From Edaphobacter sp. 4G125 (GTDB taxonomy: Bacteria > Acidobacteriota > Terriglobia > Terriglobales > Acidobacteriaceae), in assembly GCF_014274685.1 (NCBI RefSeq), contig NZ_CP060393.1:3593501-3657500 (forward strand): 64,000 nt of DNA, in the 5' to 3' direction. Below are positions 8,198-17,425 of the stretch, piece after piece. The position numbers and the translations under genes were made by a program. Every line of letters begins with the position of its first letter. The stretch's first letter is position 1. Below the pieces are notes generated by a model that saw only the letters and a list, made by a program, of their open reading frames with translations, was not told where the DNA came from and made no database searches.

Positions 8198-8878
8198 ATG
8201 TCGATAAAGGGAATTGGTGTTGGAAGTTTGCTCCTGTTTGCAGCTGTGGTTGCAGGTTCTCCGATGGCGAAGGCTGATGGATTTGGCCTGGTATTCAATG
8301 GCGGAGGAATCAGTGGAACGGCAACCATCACCGTTTCGCCAACAGGCGTTCCGGGCGTTCCAGGTGCATACCAGATTACAGGCATCTCGGGAACGTTTAG
8401 CGATTCCACACTGGGCATTCTGAATGCATCGATCACGGGGCTTGTTCCGGTGGGACTGCCAACAGGCATCCATCCAGATGGAACGTTTATTCCGCCAGGT
8501 TCGCAGGCAGATGGGTATGGATTTTCATGGGACAACCTGTTCTATCCGGGAGGAAACTCTCCGGCGGTTTGTCCTCCTGATCCGAGTGAACCGCCGTATC
8601 CCTTTGGCGGCGGGATGTTCGACATCTACGGTTTGTTGTTCACAGTAGACGGCGGATACACGGTGGATTTGTGGAGCAACGGCGTAATACCGGGCATCGG
8701 ACTAACGTATGGCATTGGCGATGCGTTGGATGGAGAGGTGCTGCATACGTTTGGCGAACCATTCTCGGGCCAGAGCGTCGATGTGGTCGCAACACCGGAA
8801 CCAGCGTCACTGCTGCTGCTAGGAACGGGTGTTCTGGGTACATTGGGGATGATACGCCGCAGGCTGGCTGTTCGATAG
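8198..8878 (+). CDS. PEP-CTERM sorting-domain protein
   Basis: A 226-aa protein with signal peptide (MSIKGIGVGSLLLFAAVVAGSPMAKA) and a C-terminal PEP-CTERM tripartite signal: TPEPASLLLLGTG, a hydrophobic helix (VLGTLGMI) and the basic tail RRRLAVR. The tail targets proteins to exosortase, which cleaves at PEP during export to the cell surface or EPS. The mature part is Gly/Pro/Thr-rich with no recognised domain. GAGGAG lies about 7 bases before the ATG. A terminator follows immediately, so it is probably a single-gene transcript. Confidence 0.88.
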   Translation: MSIKGIGVGSLLLFAAVVAGSPMAKADGFGLVFNGGGISGTATITVSPTGVPGVPGAYQITGISGTFSDSTLGILNASITGLVPVGLPTGIHPDGTFIPPGSQADGYGFSWDNLFYPGGNSPAVCPPDPSEPPYPFGGGMFDIYGLLFTVDGGYTVDLWSNGVIPGIGLTYGIGDALDGEVLHTFGEPFSGQSVDVVATPEPASLLLLGTGVLGTLGMIRRRLAVR

Positions 8879-8895
8879 TTGCAAGGCAATTTGTG

Positions 8896-8936
8896 GCGAG
8901 TGGCCATTGGGGTTTACCGATGGCCGCTCGCTTTTT
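8896..8936 (+). terminator. intrinsic terminator of the PEP-CTERM gene
   Basis: GCGAGTGGCCAT pairs with ATGGCCGCTCGC (12 bp with one G-U) around a 12-base loop, followed by TTTTT. It also ends right at the convergent GNAT stop. Confidence 0.85.
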
Positions 8937-8939
8937 CAT

Positions 8940-9428
8940 TTATTGCAAGGCGGATTGCGCTGCGAGGGCATGGAGCGCTTCGCCGTCGATGCGCATGATG
9001 CGCCATTCGTTAAGCATGTGCGCTCCCATCTTCTCGTAGAAGTCGATCGCAGGCTGGTTCCAGTCGAGGACGTGCCATTGAAAGCGATCGCCGCGCTCAA
9101 GGGCGATGGAGGCGAGACGAGCAAAGAGAGCTTTGGCAATTCCCTTACGACGGAAGATGGGGCGGACGAATAGGTCTTCGAGGTGAATACCGGCGTTTCC
9201 TCGCCAGGTGGAGTAGAAGGGAAAATAGAGCGCCATTGCGGCGGGCTGACCATCCCACTCCGCGATGAGGCACTGAAAGACGGGACGGGGGCCGAAGCCG
9301 TCGCGGAGGAGATCAGCGGCGGTGGCGATAGCAGCGTCAGGCTGTCGCTCGTAGGCAGCTAGCTCGCGGATGAAGGCGAGCATCTCGGGAACGTCGTCTG
9401 GAATAGCTTCGCGGATCAGAAGAGACAT
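8940..9428 (-). CDS. GNAT N-acetyltransferase, SAT (diamine/thialysine) type
   Basis: From MSLLIREAIPDDVP the protein is 162 aa. It has the acetyl-CoA pyrophosphate-binding motif A (LFVRPIFRRKGIAKALF; R/QxxGxA) and a following WHVLDWNQPAIDFYEKMGA block typical of the spermidine/thialysine acetyltransferase subgroup. It probably acetylates a small amine in the cytoplasm; the true substrate cannot be read from sequence. A longer frame upstream lacks family similarity. Confidence 0.85.
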   Translation of the reverse strand: MSLLIREAIPDDVPEMLAFIRELAAYERQPDAAIATAADLLRDGFGPRPVFQCLIAEWDGQPAAMALYFPFYSTWRGNAGIHLEDLFVRPIFRRKGIAKALFARLASIALERGDRFQWHVLDWNQPAIDFYEKMGAHMLNEWRIMRIDGEALHALAAQSALQ

Positions 9429-9529
9429 GGGATTCTCTTCAGGGTAATGGGTTGTCAGATGGTTTGCACAGGGTTCAGTCTTTTCCATATGCCACAGGAA
9501 AAGCGGGATCCGCCCAGTGATCGTGAGAA

Positions 9530-10918
9530 TTACTCAGAGATCCCTTTGAGAACTACATCACTCACGGGTTCGGTTCCGAACTCCCCTTCCCACTTGGCCA
9601 CGACGACGGACGCGAGGCAGTTCCCTACAACATTGACGGTTGTTCGCGCCATGTCGGCGAGAGCATCCACGCCAAGCAGAACGAAGATGGGTTCTGTCGG
9701 CAGACCGAATGTTGCGGCAGTCGCCAACAGGATGACGAGGGTCGCACGAGGAACGCCAGCAACGCCTTTGCTAGTGAGCATCAACGTCAACATCATTGTG
9801 ACCTGCTGGGCGATGGAGAGATGCACGCCAGCAGCCTGTGCGACAAAGATGCTGGCGGTAGCAAGGTAGAGCGTGGAGCCGTCGAGGTTGAAACTGTAGC
9901 CCGCAGGGATGACGAAGGCAACGATCCGGCGAGGAACACCGAGCGCCTCCATGGCTTCCATGGCTCTCGGAAGAGCAGCCTCGCTGGTAGAGGTCGCAAA
10001 CGCGATGGTTGCAGGCTCAGCAACAGCGCTGAGGAAGCGGCGAACCGGCACCTTGAACAAAAGTGCTGCCGGAAGCAGCACAAAGAGTCCGAAAGCAAGG
10101 AGAGCACCGTAGACGGTGAGCAACAGCTTGCCGAGGTTCACCAGAACACCGAGCCCCATGTGTCCGACGGTGAAGGCCATCGCGGCTCCGACCCCGATGG
10201 GAGCGAAGTACATGACGATGTTCGTGAACCGGAACATGACCTCGCTGAGTCCTTCACAAAGTTGGAGCACGGGAGCTCGACGAGTTTCAGAAAGGCCAGC
10301 GAGAGCGATGCCAAAGAAGACCGCGAAAACGGCCACCTGAAGGATCTGCCCTTCAGCTACGGACTTTGCAATGTTCTCGGGAAAGACGTGCAGCAGAAAG
10401 TCCTGCCAGTGGGTGGGAGCGGGGGTATTCTGCGGGGCTTCGACCGTAACCGTCGATGGGATCGTAAGACCTCGTCCCGCCTGACTGAGGTTGATCGCGG
10501 TAAGTCCGACGACGAGCGCCAACGTAGTGACCACCTCGAAGTAGATGAGGCTCTTGATGCCGATGCGTCCTACTCCCTTGAGGTCACCGTGGCCGGCAAT
10601 GCCCGTGACGAGCGTGGCGAAGATGAGTGGAGCAACGATGGCCTTGATGAGCCTCAGAAAGATATCGCTGAAGACTCGAAGCGAAATGGCAAAACGTGGA
10701 GCGTCAAATCCGAGCTCGGCTCCAACAACCATTGCGACGAAGATCCATGGGGTGAGCGAACGGCGTCGTGCCGCAAAGACGACCAGCAATACGGTGGCAA
10801 GCCAACGGAGAACGAGAGCGGCCTCATGCGATATATGGAACGCAGCAAGGGTAATGCCCGCTGCGTAGAGCAGAACGGCAGAGACCAGGAGGGGTCGTTC
10901 AATGGTAGAAGTACTCAC
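9530..10918 (-). CDS. dicarboxylate/amino acid:cation symporter (DAACS family, DctA/GltP-like)
   Basis: A 462-aa polytopic membrane protein. Family motifs are clear: the re-entrant hairpin AFATSTSEAALPRAMEAM, PAGYSFNLDGSTLYL with the conserved NLDG, TSKGVAGVPRATLVIL in the second hairpin, and DALADMARTTVNVVGN with the substrate-contacting Asp/Arg/Thr/Asn residues. It imports C4-dicarboxylates or glutamate/aspartate with Na+ or H+. Uptake rather than exchange is typical of the family. The Arg in MARTTVN fits acidic side chains or dicarboxylates. It is divergent from the 11021 gene. Confidence 0.9.
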   Translation of the reverse strand: MSTSTIERPLLVSAVLLYAAGITLAAFHISHEAALVLRWLATVLLVVFAARRRSLTPWIFVAMVVGAELGFDAPRFAISLRVFSDIFLRLIKAIVAPLIFATLVTGIAGHGDLKGVGRIGIKSLIYFEVVTTLALVVGLTAINLSQAGRGLTIPSTVTVEAPQNTPAPTHWQDFLLHVFPENIAKSVAEGQILQVAVFAVFFGIALAGLSETRRAPVLQLCEGLSEVMFRFTNIVMYFAPIGVGAAMAFTVGHMGLGVLVNLGKLLLTVYGALLAFGLFVLLPAALLFKVPVRRFLSAVAEPATIAFATSTSEAALPRAMEAMEALGVPRRIVAFVIPAGYSFNLDGSTLYLATASIFVAQAAGVHLSIAQQVTMMLTLMLTSKGVAGVPRATLVILLATAATFGLPTEPIFVLLGVDALADMARTTVNVVGNCLASVVVAKWEGEFGTEPVSDVVLKGISE

Positions 10919-11020
10919 CTCGCGGAAGGATATCAGTGAGATTGGGCGTGGCGGTGCAATCCTCCGCAGAAAATGGAGCGGATTTGTTGATATAAAGGGC
11001 TTCAGATACGAGGTTTTTGC

Positions 11021-11584
11021 ATGATGTGGAAGCGAACAGTTTATGTGGCGTTAAGTATGGTTCTCACGGTATGCGTGGTAGAAGGACAGACCTCTCTTTC
11101 TTCCTTAGCGCCGGGAGGTCAGGGGCAAAAAGGACCCGAGTTGAGTCCGCTGACCCAACCCACGCTGTCGCCAGGGGTGATTCTGCTGATGGAACTGGAA
11201 GGCAAGTTTGCGCAGGCAGTCGCAACCGGTGGGGGAAAGGCTTTTTCAGAGTGGTTTACCGAGGATGCTGTCGTCCTGAACAATGGCCAGCCTGCAGCCC
11301 TGGGGAGAGGAGCGATCGCGGCCCAGGCCAAGTGGGATGCGAAGGACTACCAGTTGACGTGGACTCCCCAAGGCGCCCAGATGGGGCCTTCGAACGACAT
11401 GGGTTTTACCTGGGGACACTATGAGGGGCACTCGAAGGACAAAAATGGACAACCGGTTGAGATCTCAGGACGCTACATCACCGTATGGAAAAAGATGCCG
11501 GATGGAACATGGAAAGTAGCGATGGACGCCAGCGCGAATGAGCCCCCGGCGGCGGGTGAATGCTGTGCACTACCAAAGCCGTAA
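11021..11584 (+). CDS. secreted SnoaL-like/DUF4440 protein
   Basis: A 187-aa protein with an N-terminal signal peptide (WKRTVYVALSMVLTVCVVEGQ). The mature domain shows the NTF2-like pattern of DUF4440: an initial helix (MELEGKFAQAVATGG), FSEWFTEDAVVLNNGQPAALGRGAI, and a closing beta sheet (GRYITVWKKMPDGTWKVAMDASAN). Two adjacent Cys (ECC) lie near the C-terminus. The start is ATGATG; the second ATG is equally possible. It ends 20 bases before the histidine kinase gene, so the two may be co-transcribed. The ligand or activity is unknown. Confidence 0.75.
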   Translation: MMWKRTVYVALSMVLTVCVVEGQTSLSSLAPGGQGQKGPELSPLTQPTLSPGVILLMELEGKFAQAVATGGGKAFSEWFTEDAVVLNNGQPAALGRGAIAAQAKWDAKDYQLTWTPQGAQMGPSNDMGFTWGHYEGHSKDKNGQPVEISGRYITVWKKMPDGTWKVAMDASANEPPAAGECCALPKP

Positions 11585-11604
11585 GTCGCTCCCCCTAAAG
11601 AGGG

Positions 11605-12882
11605 ATGGCCCGGTCGTCCTACGCGTCCTACGATCAAACTCCGGATATGAACCTCCTAGCGGCCAAAGAGAAAGCCTGGCCCAGCAGAGATCTTGCACAA
11701 TACGACGCAGCTAATTCTGCAGTCGATTCTGTTCTTGACGACCTTGCAAGACTTGCGGCCCAGATTTGTGAAGCACCTCTCGCCATGATCAGCGTGACAG
11801 GAACTAACGCGATCTGGCTAAGAGGCGCCGCAGGAGTCGACTGCGCGCGTTTGCCACTGGAATGTCTACCTTCCAGAGGTTTTGAAGATGGCCTTTGTGA
11901 AATTCAGGACATAAGGCAGGATCCGGATTTTTCTCCCGATGGAGTACTGATCGAAGGCCGTCACTATTGTTTTTATGCGGCACTTTCTTTGGGGGCCTGT
12001 TCCGGTGGGAATGGATTACTTTCCGTTCTAGATCGGCATCCGAGGCAATTGACCGAGCCACAAACGGAGGCCTTGAAGATTCTCTGCCGACAAGCCATGA
12101 GCCGGCTCGAAATGCTGGATCGTATGCGATCGATGGGACGGTCGCCTGAGGAAGGATTTGCTCCTGCCAGACAGGATGTGGATGGCAAACACCGATCTGT
12201 GCTGGAGAAGATGAAGGACGAGTTCATCTCGACGGTGTCCCACGAGCTGCGTACCCCGCTGACTTCGCTGCGCGGTGCTCTGGGCCTACTGTCCGGCGGT
12301 GCATTGGAGACCAGGCCAGAAAAATCCAGACAGATGCTGGAGATTGCGATCAACAATACCGATCGGCTGGTGAAACTGGTCAATGACATTCTGGACCTGC
12401 AGCGCATCTCTTCAGGCAAAAGTGATCTTCGGCGAACCGACATCCTGGCCAAGGAGCTTCTGCGCAGAGCTGTAGAAATGGAGGCCATTCCACAGAATCG
12501 AATCTCTTTGACTGCCGATGAGATTTTTGTGTGGGCGGATGTCGACCTGATTGTTCAAGTTCTGCGGAACCTGCTATCGAACGCGATCAAGTTCTCTCCT
12601 GCGGAAAGCAGGATTGCCCTTTGCGCTCGCTCTCTGAATGATCAGGAGATCGTCTTCGAGATCCACGATGAAGGTCGAGGAATTCCAGAGGACAAGCTGG
12701 AGCATATCTTCGAGCGTTTCCAACAGGTCGATGCGTCCGATTCCCGTGACCTGGGAGGAACAGGACTGGGGCTGGCGATCTGTCGAAGTATCATCCACCT
12801 TCACGGCGGAAGGATCTGGGCCACCAGCACTCCCGGCAGTGAAACAACGTTCAGTTTTACTCTGCCAATCTCACAAAATTAA
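11605..12882 (+). CDS. GAF-domain sensor histidine kinase
   Basis: A 425-aa cytoplasmic kinase without membrane segments. Residues about 36-165 form a degenerate GAF domain (PLAMISVTGTNAIWLRGAAG, HYCFYAALSL). A HisKA domain with the phosphorylated His at 213 (FISTVSHELRTPLTSL) follows, then a HATPase_c domain with an N box (LRNLLSNAIKFSP), G1 (DEGRGIP), F box (ERFQQVD) and G2 (GGTGLGLAI). No response regulator is adjacent, so it is an orphan kinase. The start is uncertain: AAAGAGGG abuts the first ATG with almost no spacing, and a second in-frame ATG is 14 codons later. Confidence 0.88.
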   Translation: MARSSYASYDQTPDMNLLAAKEKAWPSRDLAQYDAANSAVDSVLDDLARLAAQICEAPLAMISVTGTNAIWLRGAAGVDCARLPLECLPSRGFEDGLCEIQDIRQDPDFSPDGVLIEGRHYCFYAALSLGACSGGNGLLSVLDRHPRQLTEPQTEALKILCRQAMSRLEMLDRMRSMGRSPEEGFAPARQDVDGKHRSVLEKMKDEFISTVSHELRTPLTSLRGALGLLSGGALETRPEKSRQMLEIAINNTDRLVKLVNDILDLQRISSGKSDLRRTDILAKELLRRAVEMEAIPQNRISLTADEIFVWADVDLIVQVLRNLLSNAIKFSPAESRIALCARSLNDQEIVFEIHDEGRGIPEDKLEHIFERFQQVDASDSRDLGGTGLGLAICRSIIHLHGGRIWATSTPGSETTFSFTLPISQN

Positions 12883-12889
12883 TTTCAGC

Positions 12890-12927
12890 AAAAAACAACG
12901 GTCTTCTGCTGAATCAACAGAAGACCG
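12890..12927 (-). terminator. intrinsic terminator of acs (possibly also of the kinase gene)
   Basis: CGGTCTTCTG and CAGAAGACCG form a perfect 10-bp stem with loop CTGAATCAA. Read on the minus strand the hairpin is followed by TTGTTTTTT, giving a good terminator for acs. On the plus strand no T-run follows. Confidence 0.85.
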
Positions 12928-12945
12928 GATGGGATGACCAGATAA

Positions 12946-14928
12946 TTATTCGTCGTTTTCGCGCAGCTTGGCGATGACGGTGAAGTCTTCGAGGGTTGTG
13001 GTGTCTCCCTTGACTTCGCCGGTGGTGGCCAGTTCGCGCAGCAGACGACGCATGATCTTGCCGCTACGAGTCTTGGGAAGAGTCTCGGTAAAGCGAACGT
13101 CATCGGGACGGGCGAGCGCGCCAATCTCCTTGGCGACCCACTGACGAAGCTCCTGCCTCAACTCCTCGGTGGCTTCGTAGCCCTGTTCGAGTGTGACGAA
13201 GGCGCAGATGGCCTGCCCCTTGAGATCATCCGGACGGCCGACCACAGCGGCCTCAGCGACTTTAGGATGAGCCACGAGTGCGGACTCGACCTCCATGGTG
13301 CCAAGGCGGTGGCCCGAGACATTGAGCACATCATCGACACGGCCCATCAGCCAGTAGTAGCCATCGGAGTCACGGCGAGCGCCGTCTCCTGTGAAGTAGC
13401 ATCCGGGAATCTCGGAGAAGTAGGACTGTTCGTAACGCTCCGGATCGCCGTATACCGTGCGAGCCAGCGATGGCCATGGTGTACGGAAGACGAGCAGACC
13501 GCCTTTGCCGTCCGGAACGGGCTCTCCCTCTTTTGTAACGACTTCAGGCACAATCCCGAAGAAGGGGCGCGTGGCGGAACCGGGCTTTGTCGCGACAGCT
13601 CCAGGTACGGGAGCGATCATGATGGAGCCGGTCTCGGTCTGCCAGTAGGTGTCGACGATGGGGCAACGTTCGTGACCGACCTCACGATGGAACCACATCC
13701 AGGCCTCGGGATTGATCGGCTCGCCGACGGTTCCCAGCAGGCGGAGTGAAGAGAGCGAGTATTTGCGAACCCAATCCGTTCCCCACTTGGTAAAGGCACG
13801 AATTGCCGTGGGAGCGGTATAGAAAACGGAAACCTTGTGGGCGTCGATGATCTTCCAGAAGCGGTCTGGTTCGGGCCAATTGGGAGCGCCCTCGTACATC
13901 ATCACGGTTGCTCCATTCTGGAGCGGGCCATAGACAACATAGCTATGGCCAGTGACCCAGCCGATATCGGCGCTGCACCAGTAGACGTCATCCTCGTGGA
14001 GATCGAAGATGTATTTCGAGGTGAGATAGGTCTGGACGGAGTAGCCGCCTGTTGTGTGGAGCAGGCCCTTGGGCTTGCCCGTCGTACCCGAGGTGTAGAG
14101 GAGATAGAGCGGGTCTTCGGAGTCCATCCACTCAGCCGCACACTCTTTTTCAGCAGTGAGCATAGCCTCGTCCCACCAGATATCGCGCCCTTGCTTCATG
14201 GACACAGGAGTCCCACTGCGGCGGTAGACGATAACGTTCTTGATGGTGGGGCACTTCTCCAGGGCCTCATCGGCGATCTTCTTGAGCTGAATCTCAGAAC
14301 CACGACGATAGGCGGTGTCCTGCGTGATCAGGGCAACGCAAGCGGAATCATTGACGCGGTCAACGATGGCATGGGCGGCAAAGCCACCGAAGATCACTGA
14401 GTGCACAGCTCCGATGCGGGCGCAGGCCAGCAGGGCAATCGCCAACTCAGGACACATGCCCATATAGATCGCAACGCGATCGCCCTTCTTGACCCCAAGC
14501 CCTTTCAGGACATTGGCGAAACGCTGCACTTCGGCATGAAGATCGGCATATGTGAGCTTGCGGACCTCACCCGGCTCGCCTTCCCACAAGAGCGCAACCT
14601 TATCGCGACGGGCACCTTTGACGTGGCGATCGACACAGTTGTGGGAAAGGTTCAGCTTTCCGTCAGTAAACCACTTTGCGCCTAGGCTTGAACCGTCACG
14701 GCCGGGCTCGAGAACACGCGTCCAGGGAGCAAACCACTCCAGCTCAGACGCGGCTTCGGCCCAGAACTCTTCGGGCTTTTCCACGCTGCGGCGGTACATC
14801 TGCTCGTATTGCTCGAGGCTGGAGATGTGAGCTTTAGAACGGAACTCCTCTGAGGGCTCAAAAACCCTGTTTTCACGCAAACTTGAATCCAGATTCGTCG
14901 TTCCCTCTTGAATCACCGTCACAAACAT
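12946..14928 (-). CDS. acs: acetyl-CoA synthetase
   Basis: A 660-aa AMP-forming ligase of normal length. The AMP-binding signature is [11 protein letters not shown], the acetate-pocket region includes [10 protein letters not shown], and the C-terminal [11 protein letters not shown] carries the catalytic Lys at 624, the residue regulated by Pat/Gcn5-type acetylation in other bacteria. It activates acetate to acetyl-CoA via acetyl-AMP. No pat or sir2 gene is next to it; the GNAT at 8940 is of another subfamily. Transcribed alone, with its own terminator. Confidence 0.96.
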   Translation of the reverse strand: MFVTVIQEGTTNLDSSLRENRVFEPSEEFRSKAHISSLEQYEQMYRRSVEKPEEFWAEAASELEWFAPWTRVLEPGRDGSSLGAKWFTDGKLNLSHNCVDRHVKGARRDKVALLWEGEPGEVRKLTYADLHAEVQRFANVLKGLGVKKGDRVAIYMGMCPELAIALLACARIGAVHSVIFGGFAAHAIVDRVNDSACVALITQDTAYRRGSEIQLKKIADEALEKCPTIKNVIVYRRSGTPVSMKQGRDIWWDEAMLTAEKECAAEWMDSEDPLYLLYTSGTTGKPKGLLHTTGGYSVQTYLTSKYIFDLHEDDVYWCSADIGWVTGHSYVVYGPLQNGATVMMYEGAPNWPEPDRFWKIIDAHKVSVFYTAPTAIRAFTKWGTDWVRKYSLSSLRLLGTVGEPINPEAWMWFHREVGHERCPIVDTYWQTETGSIMIAPVPGAVATKPGSATRPFFGIVPEVVTKEGEPVPDGKGGLLVFRTPWPSLARTVYGDPERYEQSYFSEIPGCYFTGDGARRDSDGYYWLMGRVDDVLNVSGHRLGTMEVESALVAHPKVAEAAVVGRPDDLKGQAICAFVTLEQGYEATEELRQELRQWVAKEIGALARPDDVRFTETLPKTRSGKIMRRLLRELATTGEVKGDTTTLEDFTVIAKLRENDE

Positions 14929-15097
14929 CCTCCAACTAATTTTGTCGTATTCAAAAAGGTACGCTATGGCTTATACGAGCGGCAACCGCAGGGTAGGGCA
15001 AATGTCTTGGCCTGCTGTATGGAATTTTGAGTTTCCTTTGAAATTCATAGGATTCTCTTACTCTTTGTGAACGATATTGCCGGTTTCGAGTCTGGAG

Positions 15098-15550
15098 TCA
15101 GGGTCTATCAGTCAGAACGACTGAAGTGAAAACCACAAACCATTGGCTCTTTCGACGAGCCCACGTGTCCGCAAAGCGAGCGTTCTGAACAAATGGTTGA
15201 CCGTGATCGCTGCCAGAAAGATGTACCCATCCTCCCAGAATGACGACCTCTCCATACTTCCTAGAAAACGGCTTCTGGACGACATATGGATCTGTCTTCA
15301 ATCCATCGTGAGCCACCAGATCGATAAGCTGTGCCTTTCCGACTACGGTCCCGTTTCCACGCATAAGCAGGTAGTCGTCGGCCACGAGGCGTTGAAGAGC
15401 TGCGCGATCTCCCACGATCTGAGCTCTGTCGTATTCTTTTGCAGCTTTGTCCAACGCGGGATCAAGGCCGTGATATTGCGCAAAACACGGCACGGTAATG
15501 GCTAGAAGACTAAGAAACACCTGGCAACATTTGATCGACAAACGAGACAT
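15098..15550 (-). CDS. secreted DUF4440 (NTF2-like) protein
   Basis: A 150-aa protein with signal peptide (CQVFLSLLAITVPCFAQ, cleavage near residue 25). The mature part matches DUF4440: helix DKAAKEYDRAQIVGDRAALQ, LVADDYLLMRGNGTVVGKAQ, and strands ending FADTWARRKSQWFVVFTSVV. It is a second, distant relative of the 11021 protein. Function unknown; related domains bind small molecules or act as isomerases. An AGGAGG ribosome site lies just upstream of the ATG on the minus strand. Confidence 0.75.
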   Translation of the reverse strand: MSRLSIKCCQVFLSLLAITVPCFAQYHGLDPALDKAAKEYDRAQIVGDRAALQRLVADDYLLMRGNGTVVGKAQLIDLVAHDGLKTDPYVVQKPFSRKYGEVVILGGWVHLSGSDHGQPFVQNARFADTWARRKSQWFVVFTSVVLTDRP

Positions 15551-15646
15551 AGACCTCCTGAAGAAGAGAGCTTATTCTCCCCATGCTGAGATGCAGAAGC
15601 ATCTTACTTACTGCTCCGTCATAGACACGAATATTCTTAAAGCAGA

Positions 15647-15856
15647 ATGTCCACAACAACACTATTCTGGTCCGGCGGCATCGGCTTTTTCATTGGCTTT
15701 TTCTTCGGCATTGGCTGCGCGTTAGCCGTTATGTACTCGATCTATATGGGTGGATACCGTGCTGCCATTCGTGAGTCCAGGCTCGCTGAACCACCGGAAC
15801 GGTATCGAGCAACACTCAAGAAACTGGATTCACAGCAAGACAATACAAAGCAGTGA
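15647..15856 (+). CDS. small single-helix membrane protein
   Basis: A 69-aa protein with one long Gly/Phe-rich hydrophobic segment (about residues 7-34, GGIGFFIGFFFGIGCALAV) and a polar C-terminal tail rich in Arg/Glu/Gln. The ribosome site is weak (AAAGCAG). The upstream region is shared with the divergent DUF4440 gene. No family recognised; the composition supports a real membrane peptide, but a chance frame is not excluded. Confidence 0.5.
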   Translation: MSTTTLFWSGGIGFFIGFFFGIGCALAVMYSIYMGGYRAAIRESRLAEPPERYRATLKKLDSQQDNTKQ

Positions 15857-16231
15857 GTTTGGACAAGCTGAATCCCACGCAGTAATCTGGGCAGTATCGT
15901 CAGCCTTTCTTGGTTGCCGATCTCCAGGGTCCCTGCTCCGCTTCGCCAAAAAGACTGGACAGGGATCCTGCCTCTGATCAAAAAATCTGTGATCCACAAT
16001 CATCAAAACTCACTTGCCCTCAATATAGGACTAATTTAGTCTTCATTAAAAGCACCGCAGGTTCTCCATGCAGAGGTCTTCTGGCGAAGCGACCGGCATT
16101 GAGAAGAGATCGGCAACATCCTGAAATGCCATGTGCAGTTGCGAAGACATCCTGATCCGTTTGTGCAGATCCTGGATTTCGCTCGCGATGCAAATTGGCG
16201 TTCACCATACCGCTGTCCCAAAGGGCTGACT
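15857..16231. other. gene-free stretch upstream of the PepSY-TM gene
   Basis: No supported coding sequence. It holds a GGTCCCTG...CAGGGATCC inverted pair (about 15927-15967) and the perfect 13-base palindrome listed separately. The promoter of the downstream PepSY-TM gene is expected here. Confidence 0.5.
16029..16041. promoter_or_regulatory. perfect palindrome GACTAATTTAGTC, candidate operator
   Basis: GACTAA-T-TTAGTC is an exact 13-base palindrome in an AT-rich context (preceded by CAATATAG), about 190 bases before the PepSY-TM start. Short AT-centred dyads of this form resemble binding sites of Rrf2-type regulators, but the identity of the binder is inference only. Confidence 0.4.
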
Positions 16232-17419
16232 ATGAGTTTCGTTCACGATGCCGTTCACCATCCACGAAAACTGTGGCTACGCAGAACTCTGTTCCAGATT
16301 CATCTTTGGGCAGGGGTTCTACTTTCGCTGTATCTCATTGTGATTGCGCTAACAGGAGCGATCCTGGTCTTTGAAGATGAACTCACTTCGGCAACGCTTC
16401 CCGCAGCATTTCATCCCTATGATTCGGCTGAAACTGCACCGGTAACGAAGGTGGTCAATGACTTCCGGGCTAAATTTCCAGACGCGAAGATTGAGTATCT
16501 GGCTTTGCCGACCCGCTCGGTTCCTGCGTTCCAGGTTCGCGGAGTCGACGCTCAAAAGCATGAGTTCAACGTAATGGGTGATCCTGTGACGGGCATTCTC
16601 GAACCGGCGTCGCGCAATTGGCTGAATGTTGTACACGATCTTCACATCTATCTCCTGCTCGGGGAAGAACATGGAGTTCAGGTGAATGGAATCGGAGCGG
16701 CGATTCTGCTTTTGCTTGCAGCTACGGGGCTGGCGTTGTGGTGGCCGGGTATACGGATATGGACGCGAGGATTGGGAGTCTCGTTTCGTCACAGCTGGCG
16801 CCGCATCAACTACGATGCACACAGCGCCATCGGCTTTTGGACGCTGGCGCTGGTTACCTGGTGGGCTTTTTCGGGAGTGTACTTTGCGTGGTATCGCCAG
16901 GTGGGCGCGGCGGTCAACATGGTGACTCCGTTGAAGAACATGATTCCTCCCGCTCTACCGGAGATTGCGTCACAGCCCACTGGCGTTCCGCGAGCGACTC
17001 TTGTGCAACTGATTGAAATCGCCGGGAAGGTATCTCCTGCTGGACATCTAGCCGGATTGACGAATGCCACGTTAGACGGACCAACGGTGATGGCCCTGAT
17101 GGACCGCGGAAAACCGGGGGACTTTTCGCATCGCGATGTGATCACCCTGGATGCAGCAAGCGGACGCGTGTTGACCATCTGGCACTATGGGCAGAACCAG
17201 AGCCTGGGCGACTGGATCCTGTGGGCCATGCACCCCCTGCACTTCGGGACGCTATGGGGACGTCCAATCAAAGTTCTCTGGTGCCTCTTCGGCGTTTCTC
17301 TTGCGGTATTGAGCGCTACCGGGGTGTTAATGTACTGGAACCGCTATCTGAGCAAACGATGGCACGCTCTGACGCCATCGGCATCAGAGCGGCATGAAGA
17401 CTCCATTCCAGCGGCCTAG
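16232..17419 (+). CDS. PepSY-associated transmembrane protein (PepSY_TM family)
   Basis: A 395-aa inner-membrane protein. The first helix (FQIHLWAGVLLSLYLIVIALTGAILVFEDEL) is the signature of PepSY_TM proteins. A periplasmic PepSY-like region and further helices follow (AAILLLLAATGLALWW, AIGFWTLALVTWWAFSG, and a C-terminal LFGVSLAVLSATGVLMYW). Conserved histidines sit next to the helices (HDLHIY, MHPLHFG), consistent with haem or metal-linked electron transfer. Some relatives (FoxB, FpvG type) reduce ferri-siderophores. The chosen ATG has AAGGG 6 bases upstream; an earlier frame lacks family character. It converges on galE with only 6 bases between stops. Confidence 0.85.
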   Translation: MSFVHDAVHHPRKLWLRRTLFQIHLWAGVLLSLYLIVIALTGAILVFEDELTSATLPAAFHPYDSAETAPVTKVVNDFRAKFPDAKIEYLALPTRSVPAFQVRGVDAQKHEFNVMGDPVTGILEPASRNWLNVVHDLHIYLLLGEEHGVQVNGIGAAILLLLAATGLALWWPGIRIWTRGLGVSFRHSWRRINYDAHSAIGFWTLALVTWWAFSGVYFAWYRQVGAAVNMVTPLKNMIPPALPEIASQPTGVPRATLVQLIEIAGKVSPAGHLAGLTNATLDGPTVMALMDRGKPGDFSHRDVITLDAASGRVLTIWHYGQNQSLGDWILWAMHPLHFGTLWGRPIKVLWCLFGVSLAVLSATGVLMYWNRYLSKRWHALTPSASERHEDSIPAA

Positions 17420-17425
17420 AGACTA

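Noticed and set aside
9821..10939. Long open frame on the plus strand opposite the dicarboxylate symporter
   Set aside because: It is a complement of a well-supported transporter gene and has a charged, low-complexity composition without any domain.
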